This document shows, in pieces, positions 23,376-35,000 of a stretch of DNA of 64,000 nt (position 1 is the first letter of the stretch; the number at the start of each line of letters is the position of its first letter). Both the position numbers and the translations under genes were made by a program. The notes below the pieces were generated by a model. It saw only the letters and a program-made list of their open reading frames with translations, was not told where the DNA came from and searched no databases. The DNA is from Marsupella aquatica (lineage: Eukaryota > Marchantiophyta): assembly GCA_973895155.1 (NCBI GenBank), contig OZ316897.1, positions 248,001 through 312,000 on the forward strand, in the 5' to 3' direction.

Positions 23376-23609
23376 GCGGTGAGAAAGTTCTCCCACAAAA
23401 CACTGTTTCGTCGCCGCTCAGTGTTGGTGAGAAAGTCTCCCATGGAACACTATTCCGTCGTGGTTCTTTGGTGGGAAATTGTGTCCCACGAAACATCATT
23501 CCACGGAAACTTTACAGTGGGGAAACAGTGACCCCACGGAACACCATTCCGCAACAACTTTGTGGTGGGAAAATAGTGACCCGGTGGAACACCGTTCCGC
23601 GGGTGCTTT
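23376..23609 (+). repeat. Five tandem ~46-bp units in the element B leader, each foldable into two small stems
   Basis: Units start at about 23376, 23422, 23468, 23514 and 23561. Each contains a first inverted pair (GAG...CTC in units 1-2, GTGGG...CCCAC in unit 3, TGGGG...CCCCA in unit 4). A second pair follows (AAAC...GTTT in unit 1, GGAA...TTCC in units 2, 4 and 5). The arms change together between units, as expected for paired RNA. The block lies in the genomic RNA leader between primer site and gag, where packaging or dimerisation signals of LTR elements usually lie. Confidence 0.65.
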
Positions 23610-23819
23610 GAGGACCAAGAAAATAAGAAAAAAACATTTTTTGTGATAAGTTTATGCTGAAGCAGTTTTTTGCCAAATCGTTTTCAGATATTGGTAGTAT
23701 ACCTTGTAGGCTACGCGGTGGTGCATTACAGTCCTACTTTTGCCAACTTTCATTTTTTGGTGATTATGTGTAGAGGTATTTCGGTACTTGTGTGTCCTGT
23801 GTGTTTTGTGTCAACATCA

Positions 23820-24620
23820 ATGACTTCACGCAAGCTTGCGGCGCCAAAGTTTGAGGTAGAAAAGTTTGATGGGAAGGTCAGCTTTAGCCTATGGACTCGG
23901 AAGGTAACCAACGTGTTGATCCAGCACGGTCTTGAGAAGACCATCACTGGAGTGAAGCCCTCGATCGACTCTGACAGATGAGGAGTGGGAAGACGCGTCG
24001 GTGCAAGCGTGTAGTACAATTGAGTTATTCTTGGTAAACAACATTCTCAAGAACGTGTTGGGGATGGATTGTAACGCCAAGAAGATTTGGGATACACTTA
24101 CTAAGCTATACCAAAGTACTTCATTGACTACTCACATTTACCAGTTAGAGCGGCTATTTAGGTTGAAGTTGCAGGATGGTGGAAACATGCGTGATCATTT
24201 AGTCTCTTCGATGAGATTGTGCATGAGGTGACCACGGCAGGAGATAAGTTGACCGATGAGTACCTTGCATGCAATGCATTTGTTGATGTCACTTTCGAAG
24301 AGCTTTAATTTAGGATTTAGGGTTTAGAGCTTTAATTTTTGACCTTGGTAACGGTCATCACACATGACAAGACTACGTTCAAGTTGGATGCGGTGAAGGC
24401 TATTGTTCTTGCGGAATGGAGCAAGCGACATCTATCTGCCCGTGATGATGAGTCTGCTGCCTTAATGGTTAGAGGTAGATCGACTGAGCGTACTATGGAT
24501 CAATCTAGATCTAGATCTCAGAACAGATCTAAATCTAAGTCTCATAGTAAGAAGGTTCAATGTTGGAATTGCCATGAGAAGGGCCACACCAAGTGGTCTT
24601 GCCCTTCTTTGACCAAGTAG
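23820..24620 (+). pseudogene. Element B gag, inactivated
   Basis: ATG at 23820 opens MTSRKLAAPKFEVEKFDGK, a UBN2-type gag. A one-base shift near 23972 moves the frame to LTDEEWEDASVQACSTIELF. Further breaks occur near 24230 and at 24308-24336, where a telomere-like insertion lies. An Arg/Ser-rich stretch leads to the knuckle CWNCHEKGHTKWSC near 24560-24601, then TAG at 24618. In normal copia elements gag and pol are one frame, so this stop also separates pol. Confidence 0.82.
24308..24336 (+). repeat. Telomere-motif micro-insertion in element B gag
   Basis: The text GAGCTTTAATTT occurs twice, flanking AGGATTTAGGGTTTA. Removing one copy plus the telomere motif (27 bp) restores continuity between the two sides of gag. 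This looks like capture of a telomere-repeat oligomer at a staggered break with duplication of 12 bp. Confidence 0.55.
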
Positions 24621-26060
24621 AAGTGCCCTGCTTGTGATGGTGCATCTTCATCTTCAGCTGGCATAGTGATTGCTGATCATGAGGATGGTGTTGAAGTGCT
24701 ATGTATTTGTGCTGTTAATTTTGTGTATGACAATAAATGGATGTTGGATTTGGGTTCCTCTTATCACGTGTGTCCAACGCAATCTTATTTCTCTACTTAC
24801 CAATCGTGTACTGGTAGCGTGGAAATCGGCAATGGGGTCCGATGTGAGATCGTTGGCATGAGGACTATCAAATTTTGGATGTTTGATGTTGTGCGAGCAT
24901 TGACGGAAGTCAGGCACATACCAGACATCTCTAAGAACTTGATTTCTCTTGGTGCTTTGGAAGCGGGTAGATCTCATTTCACTGCACGTAATGGTGCGCT
25001 CTTTGTCGTCAAAGATGATGTATCTTTGATTAAGACGCTACGGCAGAATAATTTGTACATCTTGCAAGGAGATGTCATTGCTCCTAGAGTGGAGCATGTG
25101 GATTCTATGGTGGAACATTTGGATGTAGTGGCGTCATTGATTGCTTCAACTGAAGCACCATCAATATCTGGTCGCACACAGGCCATAGATTTATGGCATG
25201 CACGTTTGGGGCACTTGAGTGGTAAAGGATTGACCTCCTTGGCAACAAAAATTTGTTGCAAGGAGCCCAATCTGGTAAACTTTCTTTTTGTGAAAATTGC
25301 ATTTACGGCAAGCAGAGGAGAGTGAGTTTCAATTCTAGTTCCTACCATTCTCATGAGATTCTTGAGTATGTACATTCGGATGTTTGGGGTCCAACGCCGG
25401 AGCCATCGTTGGGTGGAGCCAGATATTTTGTGACGTTTGTAGATGATTACTCTCAAATGTGTTGGCTGTACTACATGAAGGAGAAGTCTCAAGTATTTGA
25501 GATCTTCAAGGAGTGGAAAGCCATGGTGGAGCTACAAACTGGGAAGGAGTTGAAGTGTGTTTGGTCAAATAACGGTGGCGAGTATAAGTCCAATTAGTTT
25601 GACAAATTTGGTTGGGACCTTGGCCTCAAGCGTCATTACACTGTACCGGAGACCCCGCAACAGAATGGAGTGGCAGAACGGTTGAATCGGACATTATTGG
25701 AGAAAGCGCACAACATGCTATGTAGGTCCAAGTTGCCCAATAACTTTTGGGCTGAAGCTGTCAACCAAGTTGCATACGTCTACAATCTGTCACCACACAG
25801 TAGTAAGTTGATGCAGACTCCATTTGAGTTGTGGTACAAGAGACCTGTTGATTACTCAAGACTTTGAGTTTTTGGATGTGCTGCCTATGTTCACATTGAG
25901 CAGACACACAGGTCTAAGTTGGATCCCAAGTCTAAGAAATGTATTTTTCTAGGCTTTAGCCCAGGGTAGAAGGGCTACAAATTGTGGGATCCTGTCGATT
26001 GCAAGGCAGTTGTGAGCAGGAATGTTGTTTTTGACAAAGAATGGTTGTCAAGACCCTAGG
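24621..26060 (+). pseudogene. Element B protease and integrase, inactivated
   Basis: The protease reads KWMLDLGSSYHVCP; the catalytic Asp remains, but the following Ser/Thr is Leu. GAG-pre-integrase LWHARLGHLSGKGL is near 25195 and the zinc-binding CENCIYGKQRR near 25290, reached only after a frameshift near 25265. The integrase core has EYVHSDVWGPTP and FVDDYSQMCW. The second catalytic region reads WSNNGGEY, with Asn where Asp is expected; the third, QNGVAERLNRT, keeps its Glu. In-frame stops occur at 25595, 25865, 25967 and 26057. Both enzymes are dead. Confidence 0.82.
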
Positions 26061-26077
26061 ATGATCAGGAGGAGCAG

Positions 26078-27236
26078 GTGGACGAACTCACTATGGTGGA
26101 GCTTGATGGTGTTGAGGAAGCTGCTAGTACCTTTGGTAGAGGTGCAGTTCCTCAACTGAGGCGCTCCACAAGGGCCAATCTAGGCCAGCCCTCTGATAGA
26201 TTTGGTTTTGCAGATCCTTGTGTTCACTTGGTTGAGCACAACGATGATCCAGATGTTATATTGCTCATTGAGGATGAAGACCCCTCTAGCTATGAAGAAG
26301 CTATGGCCTCTCCAGAGAAGGATAAGTGGATGGAGGCAATGTTAAAGGAGATGAATTCTTTGAAAAAGAATTCAATTTGGCGCTTAGTGGACATGCCTCG
26401 CGGGAAGACACTGGTTCCGTGTAGATGGTTGTACAAAAAAAAGCAGGATGGCACTTACAAGGCACGCCTTGTGGCCAAAGGGTACACCCAGAAGGAGGGC
26501 TTGAACTACACGGAGATTTTCTCACCAGTTGTCAAACTCATTACTATCCATGTTTTACTTGGAATTGTGGCATTCTATGATCTTGAGTTAGATCAAATGG
26601 ATATAATTACTGCTTTCCTGCATGGATTGCTTGATGTGGAAATTTATATGACTCAGCCTCTAGGTTTTATTGACGAGAAGACCAGACACTTGGTGTGTCA
26701 GCTCTTGCACTCGTTATACGGATTGAAGCAGAGTCCCAGACAATGGAATAAGCGTTTTGATTCTTTCATGTTGTCTCAGGGGTTCCCGCGGAGTGAACAT
26801 GATTGTTGTATTTACATGAAGGAGGTGGAGAATTACTCATGCTTTGGTTACATTGTGCTAGCACTGTACGTGGATGACATGTTGATCTTGGCTGAGAATA
26901 AGTCTGATGTTGCCCATCTGAAAGCAATGTTGAGTAAGGAATTTTCAATGAAGGACTTGGGTCAGGCCAAGAAGATTCTAGGGATGGAGATTCATCGTGA
27001 CAGGGAACAGAGACAATTATGGTTGTCTTAGAGGCAGTATTTAGAGAAGTTACTTGCCAAGTATGGGATGGAGAATGCAAAACCAGTTGGTACTCCATTG
27101 GCTTCCCACTTTAAACTCTCAACAAGTAATTGCCCTTCTAGTGAGAGTGATAGACTGACGATGAAACACGTTCCCTATGATAGTGTCGTGGGTAGTTTGA
27201 TGTATGCAATGACATGCACTAGACCTGACATTGCCC
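26078..27236 (+). pseudogene. Element B reverse transcriptase, truncated
   Basis: The longest intact copia stretch here is 26078-27031, with WMEAMLKEMNSL, KARLVAKGYTQKEG, the ITAFLHGLL region and the polymerase motif LALYVDDMLILAE. A TAG at 27029 is followed in the same frame by YLEKLLAKYGMENAKPVGTP and ends at CTRPDIAH, where RNase H should begin. The RT core looks intact but would not be made from the damaged transcript. It is close to the minus-strand fragment at 15.4-16.6 kb. Confidence 0.85.
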
Positions 27237-29121
27237 ATTACACGTCATCTCACAACAAGTTATACTCCTAAGCAAAATGGTGTTTCTAAGAGGCTCAACC
27301 AAACACTCTTGGAATGCTTGAGGAGTATGTTGAGCCAATCATGCTTACCACATGAGTTTTGGACTGAAGCTGTCAACACTACAGCTTATTTGGTAAATTT
27401 CTCTCCATCAAGTTCTATTGGATTTAAGACGCCATTTGAAATGAGGTACGGGCGTCCAGCAGATTACTCACATCTGAAGATTTTTGGATGTGATGCTTAT
27501 GTGCTTACACCTTTCCAGCTTCGATCCAAGTTGGAGTCCAAGTCAAAGAAGTGCATTTTCCTTGGCTATCAGAAAGGTGTGAAGGGTTATAGGTTATGGG
27601 ATCCAGTAACCTGTAAGCTAATTGTCAGTAGAGATGTGTCCTTTAATGAATCCAGATCATCAAAGGATGGGGAGAATTCTCAGGACTCCCATACTGACAA
27701 GGGGAAATCTCCCATCCCGGACCAGGTTGAGGGGGAGATTAGTCATGATGATGTTCATGACATGAGAGATGGAGAAGCTCCGGGCATGGAGCTAGTTCCT
27801 GTGATGGAACAAGAGGAGTAGATTGTTGCTGGGGTACCTCGAATTCAACCAGCAGCAGCAGCAGATCAGCTTGAATCATCTACTAGAAGAATTTCCAGTC
27901 GTTCTACTAGAGCTCCTACCAAGTATGGTCAATGGGCAATATCATCTAAGCTAGATGATATTGACATTGCACCTGATGATGATGATGATATAGCTTTGAT
28001 CCTGGAAGAAGGAGAGCCTTCTTCATATAGTGAGGCTTGTGCTTCAGAGCATAAGCATGAGTGGAATGCAGCAATGCAGAGGGAGTTTCAATCTTTGAGT
28101 GACAACAAGACATGGGAGTTGGTGAAGCTTCCAGAAGGTCAGCAAGTAGTGGACAGCAAGTGGATTTACAAGTTGAAGGATAGTCCTTCAGAAGGTGGAG
28201 ACAAGATCTACAAGGCAAGGCTTGTTGCCAAGGGATTCACTCAAGAGAAAGGAATGGATTACAATGAGGTCTTTTCACCAGTGGCTAAGTATTCCACAAT
28301 TCGGATCTTGTGTCAGCTTGTTGTATTTTTTGGTCTGGTGATGGATTAGATGGGCGTTGTTACTGCTTTTCTCTATGACAACTTGGAAGAGATGATCTTC
28401 ATGAGACAGCCAATAGGCTTTATGAAGAAGGGCCAAGAGAACTTACTTTGCAGATTGCTCAAGTCCTTGTATGGATTGAAGCAAGCTCCTAGACAGTGGA
28501 ACAAGCGGTTTGATGATTTCATGTTTGCTCAAGGTTTTACAAGGATGGTGTATGATCCTTGTGTGTATACGAAATCAGTCAAGATTGATGTGTTTGGTTT
28601 CATCATTCTGGTTCTCTATGTGGATGACATGCTGATTGTGGCTAAAGATCAATCTGAGGTTGACAGACTCAAGGCAAAATTGAGTTCTGAATTCAGGATG
28701 AAGGATCTTGGCAAGGCCAAGAGGATCTTAGGAATAGAGATTTTTAGGAACTCTGATACTGGACAGTTGTGCTTGGAATCAAGGCAAGTATGCGAGGAAG
28801 GTACTTGCACGATTCAACATGGAGGATTGTAAGCCAGTGAGTATTCCTTTAGCTTCACATTTCAAGTTATCATCGGCTTTCTCTCCTATGGATGCTATGG
28901 AGAAAGGTCTGATGACTAAGATTCCTTATGAGAAGGCAGTAGGCAGTCTGATGTATTTGATGACTTGTACTAGGCTTGACTTGGCCCTAGCAATGAGCAA
29001 AGTTAGCAGATTCGTGTCAAATCCAGGTAGGTACATTGGGAAGCTGTGAAATGGATTCTCAGGTATCTGAAGGGAACACTGGACTATGGATTACTATTTG
29101 ATGGCTGAGTATGTTGCAAGG
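27237..29121 (+). pseudogene. Element A integrase end, reverse transcriptase and RNase H remnant
   Basis: It resumes with LTTSYTPKQNGVSKRLNQT (third catalytic Glu replaced by Lys in GVSKRLN), FWTEAVNTTAYLVNF and a conserved integrase tail. RT follows from about 27996 (EWNAAMQREFQSLSDNKTWE, KARLVAKGFTQEKGM, VLYVDDMLIVAK). Stops lie at 27819, 28347 and 28830, plus a shift near 28790. After GTLDYGLLFDG the RNase H core is missing and only AEYVA, typical of the RNase H end, remains just before the telomeric palindrome at 29122. Confidence 0.85.
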
Positions 29122-29163
29122 ATTAGGGTTTAGGGTTTAGGGTTTAAACCCTAAACCCTAAAC
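29122..29163. repeat. Head-to-head telomere-repeat palindrome
   Basis: About three TTTAGGG units (29122-29145) run directly into about two and a half CCCTAAA units (29146-29163). The two arms are perfectly complementary over 18 bp from the axis, making a 36-bp palindrome. The G-rich strand runs toward the axis from both sides, the arrangement of two fused chromosome ends. It coincides with the broken 3' end of element A. Confidence 0.9.
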
Positions 29164-29170
29164 ATCAAAC

Positions 29171-29184
29171 AAGGAACAAGATCA
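29171..29184 (+). repeat. Left target-site duplication of the LINE
   Basis: AAGGAACAAGATCA is repeated exactly at 36103-36116 on the far side of the LINE. Fourteen bases fits LINE integration by target-primed reverse transcription. Confidence 0.85.
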
Positions 29185-30189
29185 GTAGGGAAATGTCATA
29201 GCCAGTCCGCACAAAATTGACTGACAGGAACTAAGAAAGGCGCACAAGCGGCGCCGAGCTGTGTTTACACTTAACGAGAGGTAGGAAGGGATCCAGACTG
29301 GAATGCAGAAATTTGTGCGGTGCTTCTCAGGAAGGTAGGCATGAGCGCTTATACAGGTGGTGAAAAGTTGGGGTGGATTTGATCAAGGCATCATGGCTGG
29401 GTGATGTCGCAGCTGAAGCAAAATTTAGGTTGTGCCAGAGAGGAAACAACGCGACGGTGGACTCTGCCGCATCACGGTGGTGGAAGTGGGTGCACTTTCT
29501 TGCGGAGGTTGGTCCCCGTGGATCGCATTTGGCCGGGTTTAAGAGGGACATTGGCAAGGTGCCGCTGTCAAAGGAGGCTGCTGTACCACGCCTTAATACG
29601 GGAGTCAAAGCGAGAGAAGTGTTCTGGTGGCTTCTGACTCTGGAAGATAGGTGGAATTTTGCACTATTCTATGGGATTCTTCACTAGGATCTCAGAGGAG
29701 CACTATTACAGTGGCACTCTGAAATCGTGGTGGAGCAGCTCATAGTGACTCCAGGGATTATATGCATGTGATTGATTGGGAGCTGTGGGGATTTTGCTTG
29801 GGACCCGCTCAGATAGGGGAGAAGGTAAGTCCGATTTGCTTTCTTACCTTTCGCTTGGTTGCATTGCTATTACCTTTTGATCGTGGAAGCAAGGACGGAA
29901 CTATGGCAGCAATGGATTACTACGGAAAGGTGGAACCCTTGGTGCGGGCTAGAGGGGTGCATGGCGGACGCATTCCTATGACGGGTAGGGAAATGGGAGA
30001 GGCCGGGAGGCATCTGGAGAGGGGGCCCGCGGAGCATCTGAAAGGTGGATTTGGCGAGGCAGGGGACCTTGGAAGCAGGGAGCATTCAAGGGACAAAAAT
30101 GGCGGGTTGCGGGAGCAATTATCGGCTCAAGATGCCAAGCAAGATTCGGAGGAGAGCAGGGGAATTCTGCCGGTCAAGGTGGCGGTAGC

Positions 30190-31999
30190 TTGGCTATCGG
30201 GATTAGAAGCATTGCAGACTCGCAAGCACGTCTGGACTGGGGGGATCAAATGGAGGTGGAAAGCGAGATGCCTGGTGGTTATCCTTTAGAGCAGGGGCGT
30301 GTACGACTGGACTCAGGTACCGTGTTGAGAGATGAGGGCAAGCGAGAGTTAGAACTGGGGGGCAGAGGATTCCTGTTGAGGAGGAGGCTTATGAGGAATG
30401 TGTGCGAATTCTACAAAATATTGGGATTTGATCTAAAGGGAATCTTGATAAGAAGCTTTACACAACTCTTGATTGGACTATGGCGGAAGTTGCACTCAAT
30501 GTGAGACAACTGTATAATTGTGCACTTATGTGCTTCTTCACGGACAGGCCACCTCTTCTGCAGGTGTTTCGAGAGTGGGTGGAGGATGAGATGATTAGCC
30601 AAGGTAATTGGCCGGTCCTCCAGATCAAATTTGTGGGGAAGGGTTCTATATGATTGTCTTTGAGCATCCGGATAATCAGGATATGGCGCTGAACTCGGCC
30701 CCATGGTTTATGGATTGGAGATTTGTATACACGTTCCCTTGGGACCCCTCTTTTGACATAAAAAACGAGACATTCACTAAGTTGCTGGTATGGATTGAGC
30801 TCCCTTTTCGTGATCTTGCATTGGAGGGATGCAGGAGGCAGATTGCTTGCTCACTGGGTCCTCTGCTATACTACATCCAGGGAGATCAGTTTAGCTCCTT
30901 CCCCCATGATCAAGCGTGCATACTATGGGACACAGATCGGGAGGTCCCTGCTAGTGTTAGAATCCGCATTAGGGATGATATCGTGATATGGCAACCAGTG
31001 ACATTTTGCAACATTCCATATCACTGTTATAAATGCAATAAGAAGGGTCACCTGGCGCGTAACTGCGGTGAATCAGGGGCTTATGAGTCTCCTGCGGTGG
31101 TTGAAGCAGAGATTCCGGATGAGAAGGATGATGAACGCCACTCGAAAGCAGATGCGGAAGAGGCTCAACGGGCTGTGGATAATGCCAAGGCCAGGGCAGA
31201 ATTCAGGGAAGCCAGGGCATTGCAGATGGAAAACCAGCAGAGGAAGGCCGTGGAGGTTGATATGGAGCAGATCGAGCGGCTGGTCTCTGAGAGCAGCAGG
31301 CACAATAACCGGGCTGCGGATTCGAGCTTAATGGCAAGAGAGCCAGTTCATCTGAATGTGGGGATTCCACCGTTGACAATGCTGGAACCCCTTCCCATGG
31401 CAGTGGTGGCTAGAAATGAGTTGGCTCCAGTGGAGGTGGTACTCCCGTTGGTGTGTAGGAGTGAGTATGGAAGGATGGAGACATTGCTGGATGCCAAGGC
31501 TTTGAGTTTTGAGCCGCCCCCTATTCCTGCGGAGCGGGGGAACTCTGGACTGATATTGGTCTCAGACTTAAATCGGGGGGACTCTGGTAGAGAAGCATTC
31601 TTGTATCATGGTGATTCGGACGCTAAGATGTCTGAATATGAGACTTACATTTTGAACAGTAAACTCAAGGCCAGAGCACGGAAGCCGAAGCTGAGAACTC
31701 CTTCCACTGCTATCAAAGACAAACTGAAAGGCAAATCCAAGAAACAACGTTCCCTAAGCTTCTCACGAGGATGCTTGTCTGATGCAGGTGGTGGTGACAG
31801 GTCCTCGCGGGGACACAAAGGGCTTGCAAGTACCAAGCGATCCAAAGGTGAGGAGATTGGCAGGATTTTGGGAGGGGGGTCCATTGGTTTAACCGGGGGA
31901 GGTAATCGGCTTAAGGTGATACCTTTTGCTGCTGTCTACGGCAACCTTAAGGATAGCTCGGATGTGGAGATGTCCCCGGGGGGACGCGCTCGAATTTAA
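30190..31999 (+). pseudogene. LINE ORF1 (DUF4283 / CCHC nucleic-acid-binding protein), frameshifted
   Basis: This protein coats LINE RNA. The main frame, 30608-31999, holds the second half of a DUF4283-like fold (FYMIVFEHPDNQDMALNSAP, then LLVWIELPFRDLALEGCRR) and a zinc knuckle CYKCNKKGHLARNC at 31025-31066. A Glu/Ala/Arg-rich helix follows, then a basic Lys/Arg/Ser tail. The preceding DUF4283 half (PPLLQVFREWVEDEMISQGN) lies about 30549-30605 in another frame, so a single-base shift near 30640 breaks the protein. The N terminus is uncertain. Confidence 0.78.
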
Positions 32000-32055
32000 C
32001 TCAACCCGGAGGTAGAGAAGGAGGCTGCAGCTTCGGTGATTCAAAGTTAGGCTTG

Positions 32056-35000
32056 ATGGGCGAATTGCTGTTGTTGGCGTCGTGGAATGTGTGTGGATTA
32101 TGTGAGACAAATAGAAAGCATGTAGTAAAGAATTGGGTGAAGTGATTACGGGCCCCTGTCAATATCCTTGCTCTACAAGAAGTAAAAGCGGAACAATTTT
32201 GCCTGGATATGGCTTTGAGGGCTATCCTCCCTACCCATCAATTCTTCTCATCGGCTCCTGATGAGGGTAGAGGAGGCACTGCTCTTCTAGTTCACCCGGA
32301 GTTGAAGGTAGTGGCATCGGGACTGTTAAACCTGGGGCGGGCGGTATGGATTATCCTAGAGATTGATGGAGAAAGGATGGGAGTAGTATCAATTTATGCG
32401 CCTAATTCAGCACAACAAAGGGCCGTGCTGTGGTATGACCTCAAGGTGGGGCTACCAGCGGAGAACTGGATTCTTTGTGGGGACTTCAACATGACTGAGA
32501 TGCAGCACGACTCAACTGGTGGTTCATCTCTTATCGGTGGCCGAGAGGCAGAGTTCTGGAGATTTCTTAAAGTACGTTTTGACATGGAAGATGTGTACAC
32601 TCTAAGGGGTGGTGCTGTGGGAGCTAAGTTTACATGGAGAAGGAACCGGAATGGAGCTTGGTCGCAGTCCAGACTGGACCATTTTTATATTAGCGGCAAA
32701 GGCTGCTAGGCAAAATTATGGAGTTGCTTTACTTACTTAGGAGGAAGGCCGACGTGGAGCTGCTTGAGTTGGCTTGGAAGGAGGGGAGGAGAGGATTCAC
32801 AGATCCTCACCTTTGGTTTGCTAAGGCAAGCATGCAACTGAGATGCACTTACAAGACGCTGCAGGCACGACCAAAGGAGGCAGAGGAAGAACTGGCGTTC
32901 TTAAGGGCGAAATTGTGCTCTCTTAAAACTGCCATTCTGGACACACAGACTGAGACAGACATTCTGGATTAATATGTGTTAATGGATGATACTTTGCATT
33001 TGACAGAATTTGAAGTGGCAAACAGAGGTCGTAGACTTGCTAGAGTCAAATGGCTGGGAGAAGGAGAGGAATCATCTAAATTCTTTTTTGCCACGATCAG
33101 AGCAAAGCAAGCTCGGGTCGCAATGAAGTTGCTGATTAGAGAAGATGGAACGGAGATTACAGAACCACGGATTATACTAAAGGAAGTACAGCTGATGTGC
33201 TCGGCTCTTTACTCTCCTCCTGAAATGACTCGGGACGAGGGTGTGGAGCAAAGGCGAGAACGGTCCAGGCTTCTACAGAACACGAGGTTTGCACTTTCGG
33301 ATGGGGCAATGAGGAGAATGGATGCTTTGCCCACAACTAAGGAAGTGAAAGAAGTATTATGGATGCTCCCTTGTGACAAATCCCCTGGGCCGGACGGGCT
33401 GACTGCAGAGGTGTACCGTGCTTGCTGGGACTTTATTGGAAGTGATCTTGTAGAGATGATTCAAGCATTCTGGCTTACTGGGGTGCTGGATAGGGTCATC
33501 AAGGAGGGGATCATCAAGTTTATCCCAAATTAAAAAACCTGACAAACGATTCCTTAAAGACTGGCGACCACTCACTATGCTCAACACTGTATACAAGATC
33601 ATTGCCAAGATCTTGGCTTTGCGGCTGAAGCCACTATTGAACCAGATGATCAGCCCGCAGCAGACTGGTTTTATCCCAGGTCGTCATATCCTGGAGAACA
33701 TTTCACTAGCATGATTGGCGTGTGATTGGGTTCAGAATTAGAATGTTGAATCACTTTTTCTGAAGCTGGATTTTGAAAAGGCGTTTGATAGAGTTAATCA
33801 TGAGTATATATGGAAGACTATACACGTATTGGGAATAAGTAGTCATTTCATTAAGCTTGTACAAGCTCTCCTTTCGCAAGCTTCATCAAGGGTTCTAGTG
33901 AATGGTTATTGCTCTGGGCCGATTGAATTGGTGTGTGTCAAGGCTGCCCACTTTCGCCGCTGCTTTTTGTCATTTCACCCAATCACTAATGGACTTCCTT
34001 GATGCGGAGTTGGCTGCGGGTAGGATGAGTGGTATTACAATTTCAGAAACATTGACTATCTGTTATCGTCTGTTTGCGGATGATGTGGGTATGTTTATTC
34101 CTGCCTCAGAGCAGGCTTTCAAGGAGGCCACGGTGGCGTTGGCTTGCTATGAGATGGCCTCTGGAGCTCGGTTGAACCTGCGAAAATCTGTGGTGATCCC
34201 GCTGGCTCTTAACGTCATCCCACGGTGGCTGCAAGAAGCTGGATGTCACGTTTGCCAGAGAGGGGAGATACAAAAGTACCTTGGGGCCCCCATTGGTGTG
34301 GGATTGCGGACTGAGCAACTTCACAAATTCTGTCTGGACAAAGTGAGTGGTCGGCTAGCATCATGGACTAACAAGTTGCTTTCATTTACAGGGAGGACCT
34401 TATTAGTCAAACATGTGTTGCAGGCAATTCCAATATATCACGTTATGCATTTCAAAGCTTCAGCTGAGTTGGCAAAGAAGCTGATTGCTCTCAGTCGTGA
34501 CTTCTTGTGGGGATATAATCCTGTTGGAGGGAGGAAAATTCCGTTGGTAGCTTGGGCTAAGATGTCTATGCCAAAGGTAGAAGGTGGCTTGGGCTTTAAA
34601 GACTTTAAGAGCCACTCAGATGCTCTTTTGTCACAGTGGTTTATTAAAGCGCTGAATTCCCCTGATCTGGAATGGGTCAGAATGCTTGCTGCGAACCTCT
34701 CCTTAATGGGCTGGTTGAATTACAAAGTCATACGCAGGAATCAATATTCGCTCAAGGATAAGCTATTGCTGTGTTCTCCCCGCACCGGAGGTGGTCTTTC
34801 ATATACTGCTGGTCTGTGGAAGGCCTGGGAGCGGGTGAGAGCACACCTCTCGTTCGAACCTGGGTTGTGGGTTATTCCAGGGCGTTGGAGCATTCAGGAT
34901 ACCCTTAGATGCATTACAGAGTTTAACTCGCTGCCAAATGAGGATATATTAGGGATCACTGCAATTTGTGGTAGGCTGGGCTTGAGAAGTATTAGGGATG

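Larger units (their letters stand above)
22415..27236 (+). mobile_element. Ty1/copia element B nested in element A, 3' part lost
   Basis: It has its own 5' LTR (22420-22716), Met-tRNA primer site (22719), a 1.1-kb leader with a structured repeat, gag (from 23820), protease, integrase and reverse transcriptase, ending abruptly at about 27236 after CTRPDIAH. RNase H and the 3' LTR are missing, and reading switches within a few bases to the integrase end of element A. It is inserted in the integrase of A, hence younger than A. ATACT (22415-22419) is the candidate left target duplication; no right copy exists because of the deletion. Confidence 0.88.
18905..29121 (+). mobile_element. Ty1/copia element A (5' LTR to RNase H, 3' end lost, split by element B)
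   Basis: The order is 5' LTR 18910-19202, primer-binding site 19205, long leader, gag from ATG 20892, zinc knuckle near 21625, protease near 21785, GAG-pre-integrase near 22190, integrase start up to 22419, [element B 22420-27236], integrase end from about 27245, reverse transcriptase to about 28830, RNase H remnant to 29120. The domain order INT-RT-RNase H identifies Ty1/copia. The presumed 5-bp target copy before the LTR is TAAAA (18905-18909). The 3' LTR is absent: sequence stops at a telomeric palindrome (29122). About 100 integrase codons are missing across the element B insertion, so insertion was followed by a deletion. The element is not autonomous. Confidence 0.88.
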
